A stretch of 23,851 nt of DNA, taken from NCBI GenBank assembly GCA_014904985.1, contig MU129252.1, positions 1 through 23,851 of the forward strand, read 5' to 3'. The position numbers and the translations under genes were made by a program. Positions 1 through 10,686 of this stretch are shown here, piece after piece. This stretch comes from Hydnum rufescens UP504 (taxonomy: Eukaryota; Basidiomycota; Agaricomycetes; Cantharellales; Hydnaceae). The notes under the pieces were generated by a model. The model had not been told where the DNA came from, made no database searches, and was given only the letters and a program-made list of their open reading frames with translations. How positions within the stretch are numbered: the stretch's first letter is position 1; each line of letters opens with the position of its first letter.

Positions 1-1350
1 ATTGCAAAGCTGGAAGGCCATTCTGCTTCAGTTGAGACCATAGTGTTCTCATCTGATGGATTGCACCTGGCATCTGGATCTTTTGATCATACTATACAAT
101 TGTGGGATCCCATATCTGGCACATCCATGGCAAAGCTGGAAGGCCATTCTGAGAGTGTTGTCACCATTGCATTCTCACCTGATGGATTGTGCCTGGCATC
201 AGGGGTGGTTCTGTTCTACAGTTGTGGGATCCCATATCTGGTGCATCTGGCACAAACTGGGAAAGCCATTCTGCTCCAGTTACAGCCATTGCATCTTCAC
301 CTGATGGATTGTGCCTGGCCTCAGGCTCCATGGATCATACTCTCCAATTGTGGGATCCCATATCTGGTACATCCATTACAAAACTGGAGGGGCATTCTGG
401 TTGGGTTAGAGCTGTTGCATTTCACCTGATACACTATCCCTGGCCTCAGGCTCCTCTGATGGCACTGTAAAATTATGGGACCCCATATCTAGTGCATGCA
501 CTGCAACCCTGGACCATTCTTCTTGGGTTGAGAACATTGCATTTTCACCTGATGGATTGTGCCTGGCATCAGGTACTTCCATTGGCACTGTACAATTGTG
601 GGATCCCATATCTTGTGCATCCATTGTGAAGCTAGCCTGCCATTAAGATTGTGTCAGCACCATTGCATTTTCACCTGATAGACTGCACCTGGCATCAGGC
701 TCTGTGGATCACACTATACAATTGTGGGATCTCAGATCTGGTGTATCCATTATAAAGCTGGAAGGCCATTCTGATCAGGTTAACACCATTGCATTTTCAC
801 CTGAAGGATTGTGCCTGGCATCATGCTCTGATGATCAAACTGTACAATTGTGGGATCCCATGTCTGGGACATCCATCACAACATTAGAGGGTCATTTTCA
901 CCCTGTTTTGGAGCTTGCATTTTCATTGGATGGTGGCACCCTGATTTCACAATCAAAAAAGGAAACCTTCATTTGGGATTTGACTTCCCAACCCTCCCAT
1001 TGCTTATCACCTGTGGTAACCCCTAGGCTCTTTGTGGACATGACTCAGCTCTTTTGGTATCACCAAGACCAGTGGATACAAGTGCTGCAGGATGGCCATG
1101 CCAGATGGATATGTTACATTCCACCATGTCACCAACCCAGCACCAATATTGTTGTGCTAATCCAGCAAACATACTCTCAGGTTGTAGTTGGATGTGATGA
1201 TGGTCACATGATCATTCTTGCTGTTCCACATCACCTGTTTTCCCAGTACCTCAGTGAGGAACCAGTTTAGACCCACAGGTGCTTGCTGTTGTAACTTCCC
1301 ACTTACCTCTCCCAAATCCTGCTACCCTTCTCATGAATAATGGCTCCACA
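1..1350 (+). pseudogene. WD40 tail of a NACHT-WD40 NLR, copy 1 (5'-truncated by window edge, decayed)
   Basis: The stretch opens inside a WD40 blade and runs through about eight 126-base blades with the consensus LASGSxDxTVQLWDP / GHSxxVxxIAFSPDG, then into the C-terminal tail shared with the NLRs ending at 6415 and 21241. The frame is broken: one shift near 208-225, where a blade has lost bases, another near 420-435, and a TAA near 644. The last open part is 704-1270. Its stop, TAG at 1268-1270, is premature compared with the copy ending at 21241, because nucleotide similarity continues to about 1350. WD40 arrays of fungal NLRs form beta-propellers that sense ligands downstream of a NACHT switch; the NACHT part lies outside the window, if it exists. 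CpG is almost absent. This is a pseudogene with high confidence; where its 5' part is cannot be said. Confidence 0.88.
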
Positions 1351-1680
1351 TCAGGGTTTGTCCCCTTTTCCAGCTAATTCCAGTTTTCTTCCATTTGCTC
1401 CTGATTTCATTTGCCTTGGAATTTTGTTTGCTTCTGGCTTGTGTCAATGTTATGCCTGCCTCCATATCTGCCTCACTGTGGGAAGTATGAGACACTGAAA
1501 ATGAGTGCCCTGCAGTAAGGAATATTTAGTTGTGTGAGGGCCATGCTGTGACAAGGGCACCAAACAAATATAAACATGGATAGGTCCAGCTAAGTCTGGA
1601 TAAGTCTGACTGAGTCTGAGTAAATACCAGCAAGTATAGAGGAAGAGAACAATAGAGAGACAAGTCCTGCAGCCTGGAAG
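1351..1680. other. Intergenic, no gene seen
   Basis: This is CpG-free, AT-moderate sequence between the end of the first NLR tail and the solo LTR. I see no coding signal and no RNA gene. It may be the rest of an older repeat into which the LTR inserted, because the sequence on the far side of the LTR (2343-2550) also looks LTR-like. Confidence 0.5.
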
Positions 1681-1685
1681 GGTCT
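1681..1685. repeat. Left target-site duplication of solo LTR 1
   Basis: GGTCT stands immediately before TGTCAGG at 1686 and recurs immediately after CCTGACA at 2338-2342. A 5-base duplication is usual for LTR retrotransposon integrases. Confidence 0.85.
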
Positions 1686-2337
1686 TGTCAGGGCAACACT
1701 GCCATTGAAGTCAAAAACAGAAAGAGGAAAGAGATTAATTAACCACATGCTATTGCAGTGGGAATCCTGAGCAACAGCAACAATCAAACAGCTATGCACA
1801 AGTCTTGCACCTATCACAGTGGGAATCCTGAGAGATTGAAACTGGTGATCCCCCAACTGTGCTATGCCCCAACTTCCATATGCATCCCCCTTAGCACATA
1901 TACCTCCAAGGCAAGGTAGTGTATGCCTGGGTACCCTGAAGGTGTCAAAGGATCATAGTGATGGTGAGGGAGCAGGGATTGGGATGGGTAGTGAGGATTC
2001 AGGGAATGGGGGAGTAGGAGGAGGAGGAGTCTGGACTGGCAACTGCATTGACTCATGTGGGGGCAAGAGGATGAGGGGTGTTGACAAGGCTGCCAATGCT
2101 GCCACTGGTTGATTACCCAGCCCACAGCCTGCTGGTCTAGGCCTGATAAAATGAGGGCAATAATAACAAGAGAAATGCCAATAATGGCAAGGATGACAAT
2201 AACCCCCTAACTGAATGGAGGGAGAGAGGAGGCAAGGGCATTTGAAGAAGTAGGCACCATATGATAGAATTGATGAAGAATGATTACTCTGACAGGTAAG
2301 TCCACAGGTGGAAGCAAATGTCAATTTGATCCTGACA
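1686..2337 (-). mobile_element. Solo LTR 1 (old copy, 652 bp)
   Basis: The element starts TGTCAGG and ends CCTGACA (TG...CA ends, 7-base terminal inverted repeat) and is flanked by the 5-base duplication GGTCT at 1681-1685 and 2338-2342. Read on the minus strand it aligns along its length with the LTR at 18672-19518, but lacks about 190 bases that correspond to roughly 19156-19345, which include that LTR's TATA-like box. No internal retrotransposon genes, primer-binding site or second LTR lie next to it, so it is a solo LTR, the usual product of LTR-LTR recombination. I find no CpG in it, although its sister has about 25. Matching sites read TG or CA, for example ttccACct for ttccGCct and acTGtca for ccCGtca. 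That marks it as the older, methylation-decayed copy. Confidence 0.9.
1891..2260 (-). pseudogene. Broken LTR-borne ORF with membrane segment
   Basis: This is the counterpart of the 125-residue ORF at 18748-19125 in the younger LTR. It starts at an ATG (minus strand, 2258-2260) with residues like MVPTSSNALASSLPPF, then meets a TAG where the other copy has Thr. It continues with the same hydrophobic segment (GVIVILAIIGIS...) and then shifts frame before the proline-rich tail (TPPPPTPPFP is readable in another frame). The final stop corresponds to about 1891. Function is unknown. Similarity of the protein in two LTR copies may reflect common descent alone. Confidence 0.5.
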
Positions 2338-2342
2338 GGTCT
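2338..2342. repeat. Right target-site duplication of solo LTR 1
   Basis: GGTCT follows CCTGACA directly and matches 1681-1685. Confidence 0.85.
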
Positions 2343-2550
2343 AGGTGGGCAAGGGAGGAGCTAGCTCTTAACTTGTACATCACACCAATGAACACCCAGA
2401 ACTGTACTCCAGAGTAGAAGTGGAAATCCTGAGTTTAATATTAGAGGAGTGGGTACAGTAGGGCTGACCTGTAGTCTGGAGTAGAAGTAGAAATCCTGAG
2501 AGACCAAAGGTGGGTCTTAGGATCTCACTCTCAGACTACTTATACATGGT
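2343..2550 (-). mobile_element. Probable remnant of a second, related LTR
   Basis: On the minus strand a TATA-like TATAAG (near 2540) is followed about 45 bases later by TCTCAGGATTTC (near 2495) and about 67 bases further by a second CTCAGGATTTCC (near 2425). Solo LTR 2 has the same order and spacing: TATTTATAG at 19331, then CTCAGGATTCCC at 19374 and 19433. The ends of this remnant are not visible, and solo LTR 1 seems to have inserted into it. This is a structural analogy rather than a clean alignment, so the call is tentative. Confidence 0.4.
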
Positions 2551-2584
2551 TTCTATACTATGGGGGAGTGATTGCTTAACAAGA

Positions 2585-2760
2585 GGTGGTTACAGGGGTG
2601 CAGGCACAGGAAGGGGAAGTGGGCAGGAAACAGGAACAGGAAGGCAGACAGGGAACAGGAACAAGTGTGTGGGAACTGGAAGCAAAGGAAATGAAGAGGA
2701 AATGAAATGGATGTGGGAACAAACTGGGGAAAAGGCAGAAACAAATCAGAACCAGAACCA
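2585..2760. repeat. Purine-rich low-complexity tract
   Basis: The tract is dominated by GGAACAGG, GGAAGG and GAAATGAAG-like words on the plus strand, with almost no pyrimidine runs. ORFs crossing it on either strand are compositional artefacts. No gene is supported. Confidence 0.6.
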
Positions 2761-5700
2761 GAGTTACCCAAGAAGCAGTGTTGGATGGAGAAATCCCTAC
2801 ACCATAAAAACCTTGTTGAAGGTCCATTTTCTATTCAATTGAGTTTATTAGTCATCAATCCACTCATTATTTTTCCCCCTATTCCCTTGCTTATGAATTT
2901 GTTATGAGTCATACTTGTAACCTCATCACATGACCACTCCTCCTTGCTGCCTGGATAACTTACCATTATCAATCCCATATTTGTGCTTCCCAGTCAGCCT
3001 CAATAATACCATTAGCAGTACATCTAGTTCTAGTATATAAGTAGCTACCTCCTGTACTATTGCTCTTTAGAAGATTGAGAATATATGTCTATTAATTGAC
3101 TCTCTTCTCACTCCATTCATTCTCTCATGTTAAGTCTTCTTGGGAATCAGTCACTCTGCTCCACTCTCTCTCACATACTTGTCTTCCATGACATTACATA
3201 ATCCTCATGCTATGAACTCACACATCAATTATATTAAGGGGCTACCCCTTGTGCTTAACAAGATTACATAATCACTCTCTTGTACCACAAACAACCCTTA
3301 ACAGAATTCATTGGAATTCCCTTCATTGAAATCCTCAATTTTACCACATTTCCTTACCATGAACACAAGTCAATTTACTGTTGATTTCTCAGACTTCAAC
3401 AGTTCACACAAAGAGGTTTGTTTATACACTCTTCCACCAGTCCTTGCATCACACTGGACCTTGCATCAAGGCTTCATATCTCTACTGATTTTTGTTGGTT
3501 TGCCTTGATTCTTTTTTCAAACAACTCACCTAGTTGTAAATAATTCATGAAAAAAGTTTGGTGTAAAAATGATGAGCCAATGTGGAGGAATGGGGCAATT
3601 ATACAAGTTTTATCCAGCTATTTTAACAAATCCACTGGCCATCCATCCCTTATGCAGTCTCCAACCTCCAGTTGACCTCCAAGAGTTATAGGATCTCCAA
3701 AGCAAGGTCCTTGGCTACAGTTTTTATTATTGATGCTATGAATTTTGATTTGAACTGATGGAAGAAAATCCTGGAGAAGTAGGGTGTCCAGATTTTTCCC
3801 ACAAATTACATCCATTTTTTCCCCCACCCTTTGCTTTTTAAATGCTGGATCATGGTCAGATACAATCTCAAGCACAAAAACCTGAACTAGAATCAACAGA
3901 ATGTGACAAACAAAATAAAATTTTACCAGTCACCAGTGCATTGGAAAAGATGGATATATGAGTGGCTTCAGACCAACCTAGTGGCTCCCAGCCTGTGATA
4001 GGGTCATGGGAGTCATCACTGACTCAGATTCATCATTGGGCAAGAGAAAGGTGACTGGAAGGGGACAGTTAGTCATGATTCAAATACATATGCATGTTTG
4101 ATGCAAGGTCTGGGGTGTCCCAAAATCACCCCTTCTGCCCATTTCTTGAATCTCTCACACACAACAGCTCAGTTTTGCATGAAATATTAACCAGTTTATC
4201 TTAAGACTATCTACTACACAGCAGAGTGTTTAAAAACAAAATATTTGTGGGTTGTTGGCTACAGCCGCAAAACTTTGACTTCTGATGCAAGGACTGGTGG
4301 AAGACTGTACCTCCCTTCAAGTCCAATTTTCTTGGACAAGGCAATTTAACTTGCCATCCTTCTCCAAGTTTGATGTACTCTGCCCTTTCCACCAACTCCT
4401 CCTATTGCCTTAAGGGAAAAGAAATGTGATGAGGTAATGACATGGGCTGTGCCTGGCCTTGTTCTGGACTCATGGATCCATCACATGATCCAAAAAGGTG
4501 TTATGCCACTCTCAAGGAGTATTCATTGAATTTCTCTGTCAGTTCTGATCAGAATGATTTTAAAATGCCACACCCAGGAATATATGAGTCATACCTATCT
4601 AATGGTACCAAATAAGCAATGAAAGAATCAAAAATGTGGTCCCTGTAACATTATCTTTCCATGTTTCACACTCTGAAGGAGTATTTTTGAATTTTTGAAG
4701 CCAATTATTATCCAATTTGCTCATGACTATCATGCCCTAAAAGCTGCTCAAAATGCATGTCAAACAGTATCAAGGGAAAAATCATTGGATGTGAACTCCA
4801 TTGTTCACAAGACAACCCCTTCCTCATGACTCCCCTGTTCCACCATTACACACAGAAATCTGGCTCCATCCACCTTATGTCTGAAGGAGATGAGGCTCAG
4901 GGCAACCTATTCCACCATTCCTTAAGGGAATATATCCAGTTTCAAGGGAGGAATGGCTTGTAAAGTGCAATTCTCCCCTTGTAACTTGATTTATGAATAT
5001 CTCCACCAGTTTTGAATATTTTAACTTCATTTATTTTTCTCTATGCTTCCCTTATCTCTGACCTTTCTCCCATCAGTTGAATTGTGGTCTGAAATGTATA
5101 TTAGGTGCACCAAGCATAAAATCAAGTAGTCTTCCCCCTCCCTCCAGTTTGAAGCTCTTTGGATTGCTGCTGGTCCCTGGGTGATTTCTCACTACAAAAA
5201 GAAAATTCTAACTACACTTTGACTAAGGCCTCAAGAAGAGATCCTTAGGTGGTAATTTGGCAAGAACAAACATTTTCACTTAATTGCTTGGGGTTTGTTG
5301 GCTCATAGCAATTCTCCCCTGTTCAAAAAGGCCCTCTCCACTTGAACCTGAACATTTGGATTAATTCCATGGTCCCCTCCTTTTTCTTCAACTTAATGAT
5401 GTGGACTGTAGCTGGATTGATCCATAATCATCCTGGTTAGGTGGGTGGACTCTAACAAGTTGTGGTAGTCAGTATCAAGGTGTGTGGAGATACAGAGGAT
5501 GAAATCCAGTCCCCTTTCCACTGTTTTCAGTGACAGTTAGTACTGGGGTTTGATTCCATGTGGGATAAGGAAAATGTGGATACTGAATCTTACTATACAT
5601 GCACAGTACACACTAATTGTACCTAGTAATCAGTGAAGCATTTGGTTTCAATCTGAGGTTATATGTACAGATATATACTAGAGCATGATGCAAGAGATCT

Positions 5701-5812
5701 GAAAATGGCAAGCACAAGACACAGGGGAAGTGAGTGATGAGACATGGAAGGAGAGCATGAGAGAGAGAAGACACTGGAAGAAGACCAAGAGACTGTCTTG
5801 CTGCCTAGGATA
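2761..5812. other. 3-kb gene-free, CpG-depleted stretch
   Basis: I find no convincing coding region, RNA gene or intact mobile element here. ORFs of 60-95 codons at 3311-3508, 3618-3896, 4207-4395 and 4757-4963 have no recognisable domains. CpG is almost absent (one near 4265), with many TG/CA dinucleotides, as expected for old methylated repeat-derived DNA. The 3618-3896 minus ORF is the most protein-like (ends in a Gly/Leu/Asp-rich stretch), but I cannot assign it. Confidence 0.6.
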
Positions 5813-5960
5813 GGTTTTATTCAGGTTAGGTTCAGGTTTTGCCAACTGAGGAGATTCAGGTTATGGTTAAGTTCAGGTGTTGCCCAAATGAGGTAAAACC
5901 TGACCTGAACCTAACTTAGGCAACCATAAGCCTAACTAGATAGTAAGGCTGCCTAAGGTG
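5813..5960. repeat. Cluster of GGTTCAGG motifs with inverted repeats
   Basis: The words TTCAGGTTAGG, TTCAGGTTTTG, TTCAGGTTATG and TTCAGGTGTTG occur from 5819 to about 5880. They are followed at 5894-5915 by the inverted form AAAACCTGACCTGAACCTAA. A second inverted pair, CTTAGGCA (5915-5922) and TGCCTAAG (5950-5957), lies next to it. The arrangement could fold as a hairpin and may be the terminus of an unrecognised non-autonomous transposon. No target duplication was found. Confidence 0.5.
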
Positions 5961-6399
5961 ATAAATAATGACCAAAAATCCTTGTGAGTATGCCCAATAA
6001 ACCATTACACCTGCTGACCCATTCAGGGGCCTTCCCTGACACTCCACTGCTATATAACTTCTCCTTGGTCATTTTCCAAGTTCAGAGGCAGGGACCCCAT
6101 GCACCCCTTGTCTCATGCCAGGAAATCTCCCAGTGGGGCCCCAGGGGCCCCCACCTGAAAACTGGCTCCTAGACTAAATAAAAGCAAGGCTAAAGGACCT
6201 AACAAGATATACAATTACAGCTGACTGGTTGGCAGCAATAAGATAATTATTAGGCAACCTACCATCCAGATGCCAACAACAGCTATATCAACCAAATAAC
6301 CCTTTCAGGATGCTTGGCCACTGCTAAAGACAAGGCTATGGAAATTTACAATGATTACAGATATCAGTAATGGACATCAAGCTTGCTGGTGCAATGATA
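5961..6399. other. Intergenic, 3' flank of the left NLR
   Basis: No gene is seen. The sequence is CpG-poor. An ORF at 5984-6172 has no recognisable features. Confidence 0.5.
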
Positions 6400-6414
6400 T
6401 GGCCTTGTAAAACT

Positions 6415-6889
6415 CTATGGAGACCAGGCATGCTCTTGACTGGGATCTTCATTCATGAGAATGGGGCCATCATTTGTGAGAGGTGGGGCACCATGCATGA
6501 ATGGGGTATCACTGTTCATGAGTAGGGTGTCATGGTTTGGGAGAGGTGAAGGTGGGGTTGCAACAGTAGGTATCAGCCAGGTATCAACTGGGTCTTCAAT
6601 GACATGCTGAGAAAACAGATGATGTGGAACAACAAGAATGATCACATGACCATCAGTACATCCAACTGCAAGCCGAGAGTATGTGGGTTGGCTGGAAGCA
6701 ACAAGTTTGGTTCTGATGATGTGATGGGATGGGATGCAACATATTTGTCTAGCATAGCCATCTTCTTGCTGTATCCCTTGTATCCACTGGTCTTGAAGAT
6801 GCCAAATAGGTGGAATCATGCCCATGAAGTGTGCAGGGGTTGCTAGGGATGATCTAGAGGTTAGACAGGTTAGACAATGGGGGGGTTGG
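6415..6889 (-). pseudogene. C-terminal tail of left NLR (non-WD40 closing region)
   Basis: This segment follows the last blade (ETFIWDL). Its motifs recur in all three NLR copies: a QWIQ segment, ICCIPSHH (ICYIP in the others), a TYSRLAVGC segment and GHVIILVVPHHL. SRLAVGC...GHVIILVV looks like one more beta-propeller strand set, so the tail probably closes the propeller. It ends in a low-complexity Asn/Pro/Met-rich stretch and a TAG. The right copy stops some residues earlier with TAA, although the nucleotide similarity runs to the same TAG. Confidence 0.75.
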
Positions 6890-8625
6890 GAATTCAAATC
6901 CCAAATGAAGGTCTCCATCACTGAGCCTGAAACCAGAGTACAAGCAACAAAAGAAAATTGGAGGTCACAAACTGGGGCAGAATGGCCTTCCAGTTTTGCA
7001 ATGGATGTACCAGATATGGGATCCCACAATCACACAGTATCATCAGATGAGCCTGATGCCAGGCACAACCCATCAGGTGAAAATGCCATGATGTTGACCA
7101 CACTAGAATGGCCTTCCAGCTTTGCAAAGGATGCCTTGGATATGGGATCCCACAAGTGTATAGTATGATCTCTGGAACCTGATGCCAGGTGCATTCCATT
7201 GGGTGAAAATGCAATAGCCCTCACTGCATCAGAATGGCCTTCTAGTTCTGTGATGAGTGCGGCTGATATGAAATCCCACAATAGTATAGTAGGATCTTCA
7301 GAGCCTGATGCCAGGCAGAATCCATCAGGTGAAAATGAAATGGCTGCAACTTCACCAGAATGGCCTTCCAGACTTGCAATGAATGCACCAGACATGGGAT
7401 CCCACAATTCTAGGGTACCATCTGCAGTGCCTGATGCCAGGCACAATCCATTAGGTGAAAATGCAATGGTGGTAACCACATGAGAATAGTCCTCCAGTGT
7501 TGCAATGGATGCACCAGATATGGGATCCCACAACTGTGCAGTATGATCTGCAGAGCCTGATGCCAGGCACAATCCATCAGGTGAAAATGCAATGGTTGTC
7601 ACCCAACCAGAATGGCCTTCAAGTTTTGGGAGGGATATGCTGGATATGGGATCCCATAATTGTACAGTACAGTCCTTAGACCCTGATGCCAAGTGCACTC
7701 CATCAGGTGAAAATGCAATGGTGTGAATTATATAAGAATGGCCTTCCAGTGTTGCAATGCATGCACCAGATATGGGATCCCACAATTGTAGCACACCCAT
7801 TTCAGTGCCTGATGCTAGGCACAATCCATTGGGTGAGAATGCCAAGGTGTCAATGGAACTAGGATCACCTTCCAGTTTTGCAATGGATACACCAGAAATG
7901 GGATCCCACAATTGTACAGTATAATCTTGGGAGCCTGATGCCAGGCACAATCCATCAGGTGAAAATGAAACAGTGGTAACCACATCAGAATGGCCTTCCA
8001 GCTTTGCAATGGATGCACCAGATATTGGATCCCACAACTGTACAGTATCATCACAAGAGCCTGATGCCAAGCATCCATTGGGTGAAAATGCAATGGCATT
8101 CACCACATCAGAATGCCCCTTCAGTCTTCAGAGGGATGGAGTGGATATGGGACCCCATAATTGCACAGTATGATCATCAGAGCCTGATGCTAAGTACTGT
8201 CCATCTGGTGAAAATGCAACCATCCTAACTGGACCAGAATGGCCATCCAGTTTTGCAATGGACACACCAGATGTGGGATTCCACAATTGCACAGTATGAT
8301 CCAGGGAGCCTGATGCCAGGGACAATCCATCAGGGGAAAATGCAATGGTTCCAACACAGCTAGAATGGCCCTCCAGTGTTGCAATGGATGCACCAGATAT
8401 GGGATCCCACAATTGCACAGTATGGTCACTGGAGCCAGATGCCAGGCACAATCCATCAGGTGAGAATGCAATGGTGTTAACCTCATCAGAATGGCCTTCC
8501 AGCACTGCAATGGATGCACCTGATATGGGATCCCACAGTTGTATAGTGGTATCATCAGAGCCTGATGCCAGGAGCAATCCATCTGGTGAAAATGCAATGG
8601 TTGTCACCCCACCACAGTGGCCACA
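6890..8625 (-). repeat. WD40 tandem array of left NLR (13-14 blades, 126-bp units)
   Basis: Units of about 126 bases (42 residues) repeat with highly similar nucleotide sequence. GGGATCCCA, GATGCCAGG and CCATCAGGTGAAAATGC words recur in nearly every unit on the plus strand. Framework residues LASGS, LWDPISG, LEGHS and IAFSPDG are constant. Residues between GHS and IAFSP (DEVNT, SCVGT, GPVRM, GWVTT and so on) and between SGS and TV vary between blades. CpG is practically absent. Stops interrupt blades at 8128-8130 and 7030-7032. Confidence 0.93.
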
Positions 8626-8856
8626 TAAAGTACTCAAGTTGTGTGACCATTCAGACTTGACACCTTGGAGAACCTTAACAGAATCCTTTCCATTTCCACA
8701 ATATGTTTTGTACAGTGCAGTGTTGTGTGGTGTGAAAGGCAGTGCAGAGTGATACACATGCAGTGCACTTGCTCTTATCACTTCCCCATGCGCAAGAATG
8801 AATCGACGCGAGTCGGACAGGATTGTTACAACAATTTCCTTGCTTTTCGAAATATT

Positions 8857-8918
8857 CTATCATTACATTCACTCCCCACTCAGTCACTGCACTGGAGATC
8901 AATAAGGAATACACATAC
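8857..8918 (-). other. Intron of left NLR (62 bp, phase 0)
   Basis: On the minus strand the donor GTATGTG follows the residues HHWA and the acceptor GATAG precedes AATATTTCG. Splicing joins NACHT in frame to ISKSKEIVVTILSDSRRF and on into the HVYHSALPFTP block and the WD40 blades. The right copy has an equivalent 61-base intron at 18115-18175. Without splicing the frame stops at 8880. Confidence 0.75.
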
Positions 8919-10686
8919 CGCCCAGTGGTGCGCCTCTTCAATCCAGCTCACAGCATTCGAGACACTCCCGAGCAAACTCATTGCTTCGAACCACCATAAC
9001 ATTGACCGCATCGTGAACGCCTCCAGTGCCTCCATTATTCTCGCCTCCCCAACCTCCACGCGCAATAGATGCGATGTCCAATACCGGCATGCATACTGAA
9101 CCTCCGGTGATAGCGCCTCTCTCACTTTCTCCTCAAAACCTTCCACATCCCTGTTCAGCAGTGACGGATCTGAGATCCCAGCAACGTCCCGCTTTAGATG
9201 TTTCGCCATGAGTTCGAAGCATCGAATAGTATGGCGTAGTTCCTGCTCTGGCACGGCAACGATCACGAACTCTGGCATGGAGCATCGCGAAGCATCGGTA
9301 ATAAACTGGAGAAATGAAGGGTGTAAGATACGAGGGGCCTCATGAATATCGGAGGGGGGGACGATGACTGAGTGAAGATGAAGTAGACTATCCTCAACGA
9401 TGCGTACTCCGTACTGAACAAAATTAGCCAACGAATGGAGTGGGAGGGGCTCGCGCAACAGCACGATGCTCCCCACAACAATTTGAAACCGCTTCAGAAT
9501 CTCTCGATGGTTAAATGGAGAAAGCGAGTTACGAAGCACTTCCATGTAGAGGTTGTCCAGCTGCAAATACGGTGTCACCCCTGCTTGTTGGAGGGATTGC
9601 GTATTAAGTACAAGCCTTAGATGGGTTTGAGGATCTCGTACACGATCGTCCCCGATGAAGCGGATCGCCGTCGCTGCGTAAATGAACAACTCCCCGGACT
9701 TTTTCAGCAGTGGATTCTTCTCGGCCTCCGTCACCCACTCAGTAGCCATCTCAAGATCAAATTTCCTTCGAATTTTGGCCAACTCGGTGGAGATGTACAA
9801 GTGGATGTCTTGCTCAACGATCGATGCGTCGATATCGTGAAGAACCGTCTTCGCCAGGTTCGGGACTTTGTTGAATACCGAGGATAAGTGAGGTTGTGGA
9901 TGGCTTGTGATTAACATCCGCAGGAAGGGTATTCGGGCGATGTGTGCGAACATAAGTTGCAAAATTTCGGCCGCACCCTTTTCCTCGCACTCGTCGAGGG
10001 CATCAAGAATGAGAATTATTGGGCTCCGACGGGGATTGATAGTCAGTAGGGGGGTCAGAATTAATTCGCGAAGCTGAGACAACAGTCCCCTTTGCCCGAC
10101 TCTCTGGATCTTGTTTTAGGGCATCCACGATGGCCTCCATGAGGATGCTGTCCGATTGGGCGAGTTGGAAAGCGAGGGTCGGTAGTACGAGGCTCGGATC
10201 CCGTAAAGGTTTGTGACTCCGAGAAAAGAAGAAAGTGGCGCCTAGCATGCCTTTCTCTTACGCTTGGTCTGCCACGGTTTTCGCGATGGTCGATTCCCCG
10301 ATGCCAGCAAGTCCGTTAAGCCAATATACAGGGGGCCTTTCACCGTTCGCGCTCTCTGACCACGTCAGAATTTCCTTCAATATAGCAACACGTGTGCCCT
10401 CGAGACATGACGATGGGGCGTCCTCGCGAACAGAGTCGTGGGCCGCATATAGAGCACGAGGAAGGGCCATTAAAAGGGAAGTCCTATCTGGAAGAGCATT
10501 GATTATAGACAAGGACTCCAAGGGAGGGATGGAATGACTATTATCATCGTGGAAATGGACATCTCCTGCACGACCGCCAGTACCGCCGCCTATCCCATGA
10601 CCCCCAGGACCAGTAGCTGAGCAAAAGGATGGGTGAGGATGAGGACCAGGAGGAGAGATTGAAAAGCAACCCACTGATAGAGACAT
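8919..10686 (-). pseudogene. N-terminus and NACHT module of left NLR
   Basis: The N-terminal 60 or so residues carry a Gly-rich stretch (GGHGIGGGTGGRAGD) of the type found just upstream of NACHT in many basidiomycete NLRs. NACHT motifs follow: GLAGIGEST (Walker A, residues 125-133, Lys131 replaced by Glu), LILDALDEC (Walker B) and LITSHPQP (sensor, usually TSRP). A TAA stop at 10258 and a 1-base insertion near 10107 split the reading frame into 10258-10686, 10003-10248 and 8880-10082. CpG is frequent here, in contrast with the adjoining WD40 array. Confidence 0.9.

Larger units (their letters stand above)
6415..10686 (-). pseudogene. NACHT-WD40 NLR pseudogene (left copy)
   Basis: The gene model starts at the ATG at 10684-10686 and has one intron (8857-8918). 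Order of parts: short Gly-rich N-terminus, NACHT, a linker ending in a block like HVYHSALPFTP that is typical of basidiomycete NACHT-WD40 proteins, 13-14 WD40 blades and a conserved tail ending at 6415. Proteins of this family are STAND ATPases thought to act in fungal non-self recognition and programmed cell death. Breaks: TAA at 10258-10260 where the right copy has CAA; a 1-base insertion near 10104-10110; TGA at 8128-8130; TGA at 7030-7032. The Walker A Lys is Glu (GAA at 10294-10296), and the conserved Arg of the TSRP motif is His. It cannot make a normal NLR. It stands head-to-head with the copy at 16344-21241. Confidence 0.92.

Noticed and set aside
2510..2842. Gly/Asn-rich 110-codon ORF
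   Set aside because: It is produced by the purine-rich low-complexity tract, and the antisense strand gives equally long frames.
3618..3896. 92-codon minus-strand ORF with a protein-like C-terminus
   Set aside because: No recognisable domain, no neighbouring exon and no second copy in the window to test conservation; not enough to call a gene.
7199..8752. Plus-strand ORFs across the left WD40 array (such as 7199-7483, 8345-8752) and frame-shifted ORFs rich in HFHLMDCAWHQA in all arrays
   Set aside because: They are antisense or out-of-frame shadows of the WD40 repeats, kept open by the repeat periodicity.
1..8775. RIP (repeat-induced point mutation)
   Set aside because: Losses are in CpG context and TG/CA is enriched. 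RIP in ascomycetes prefers CpA and would raise TpA strongly, which is not evident.
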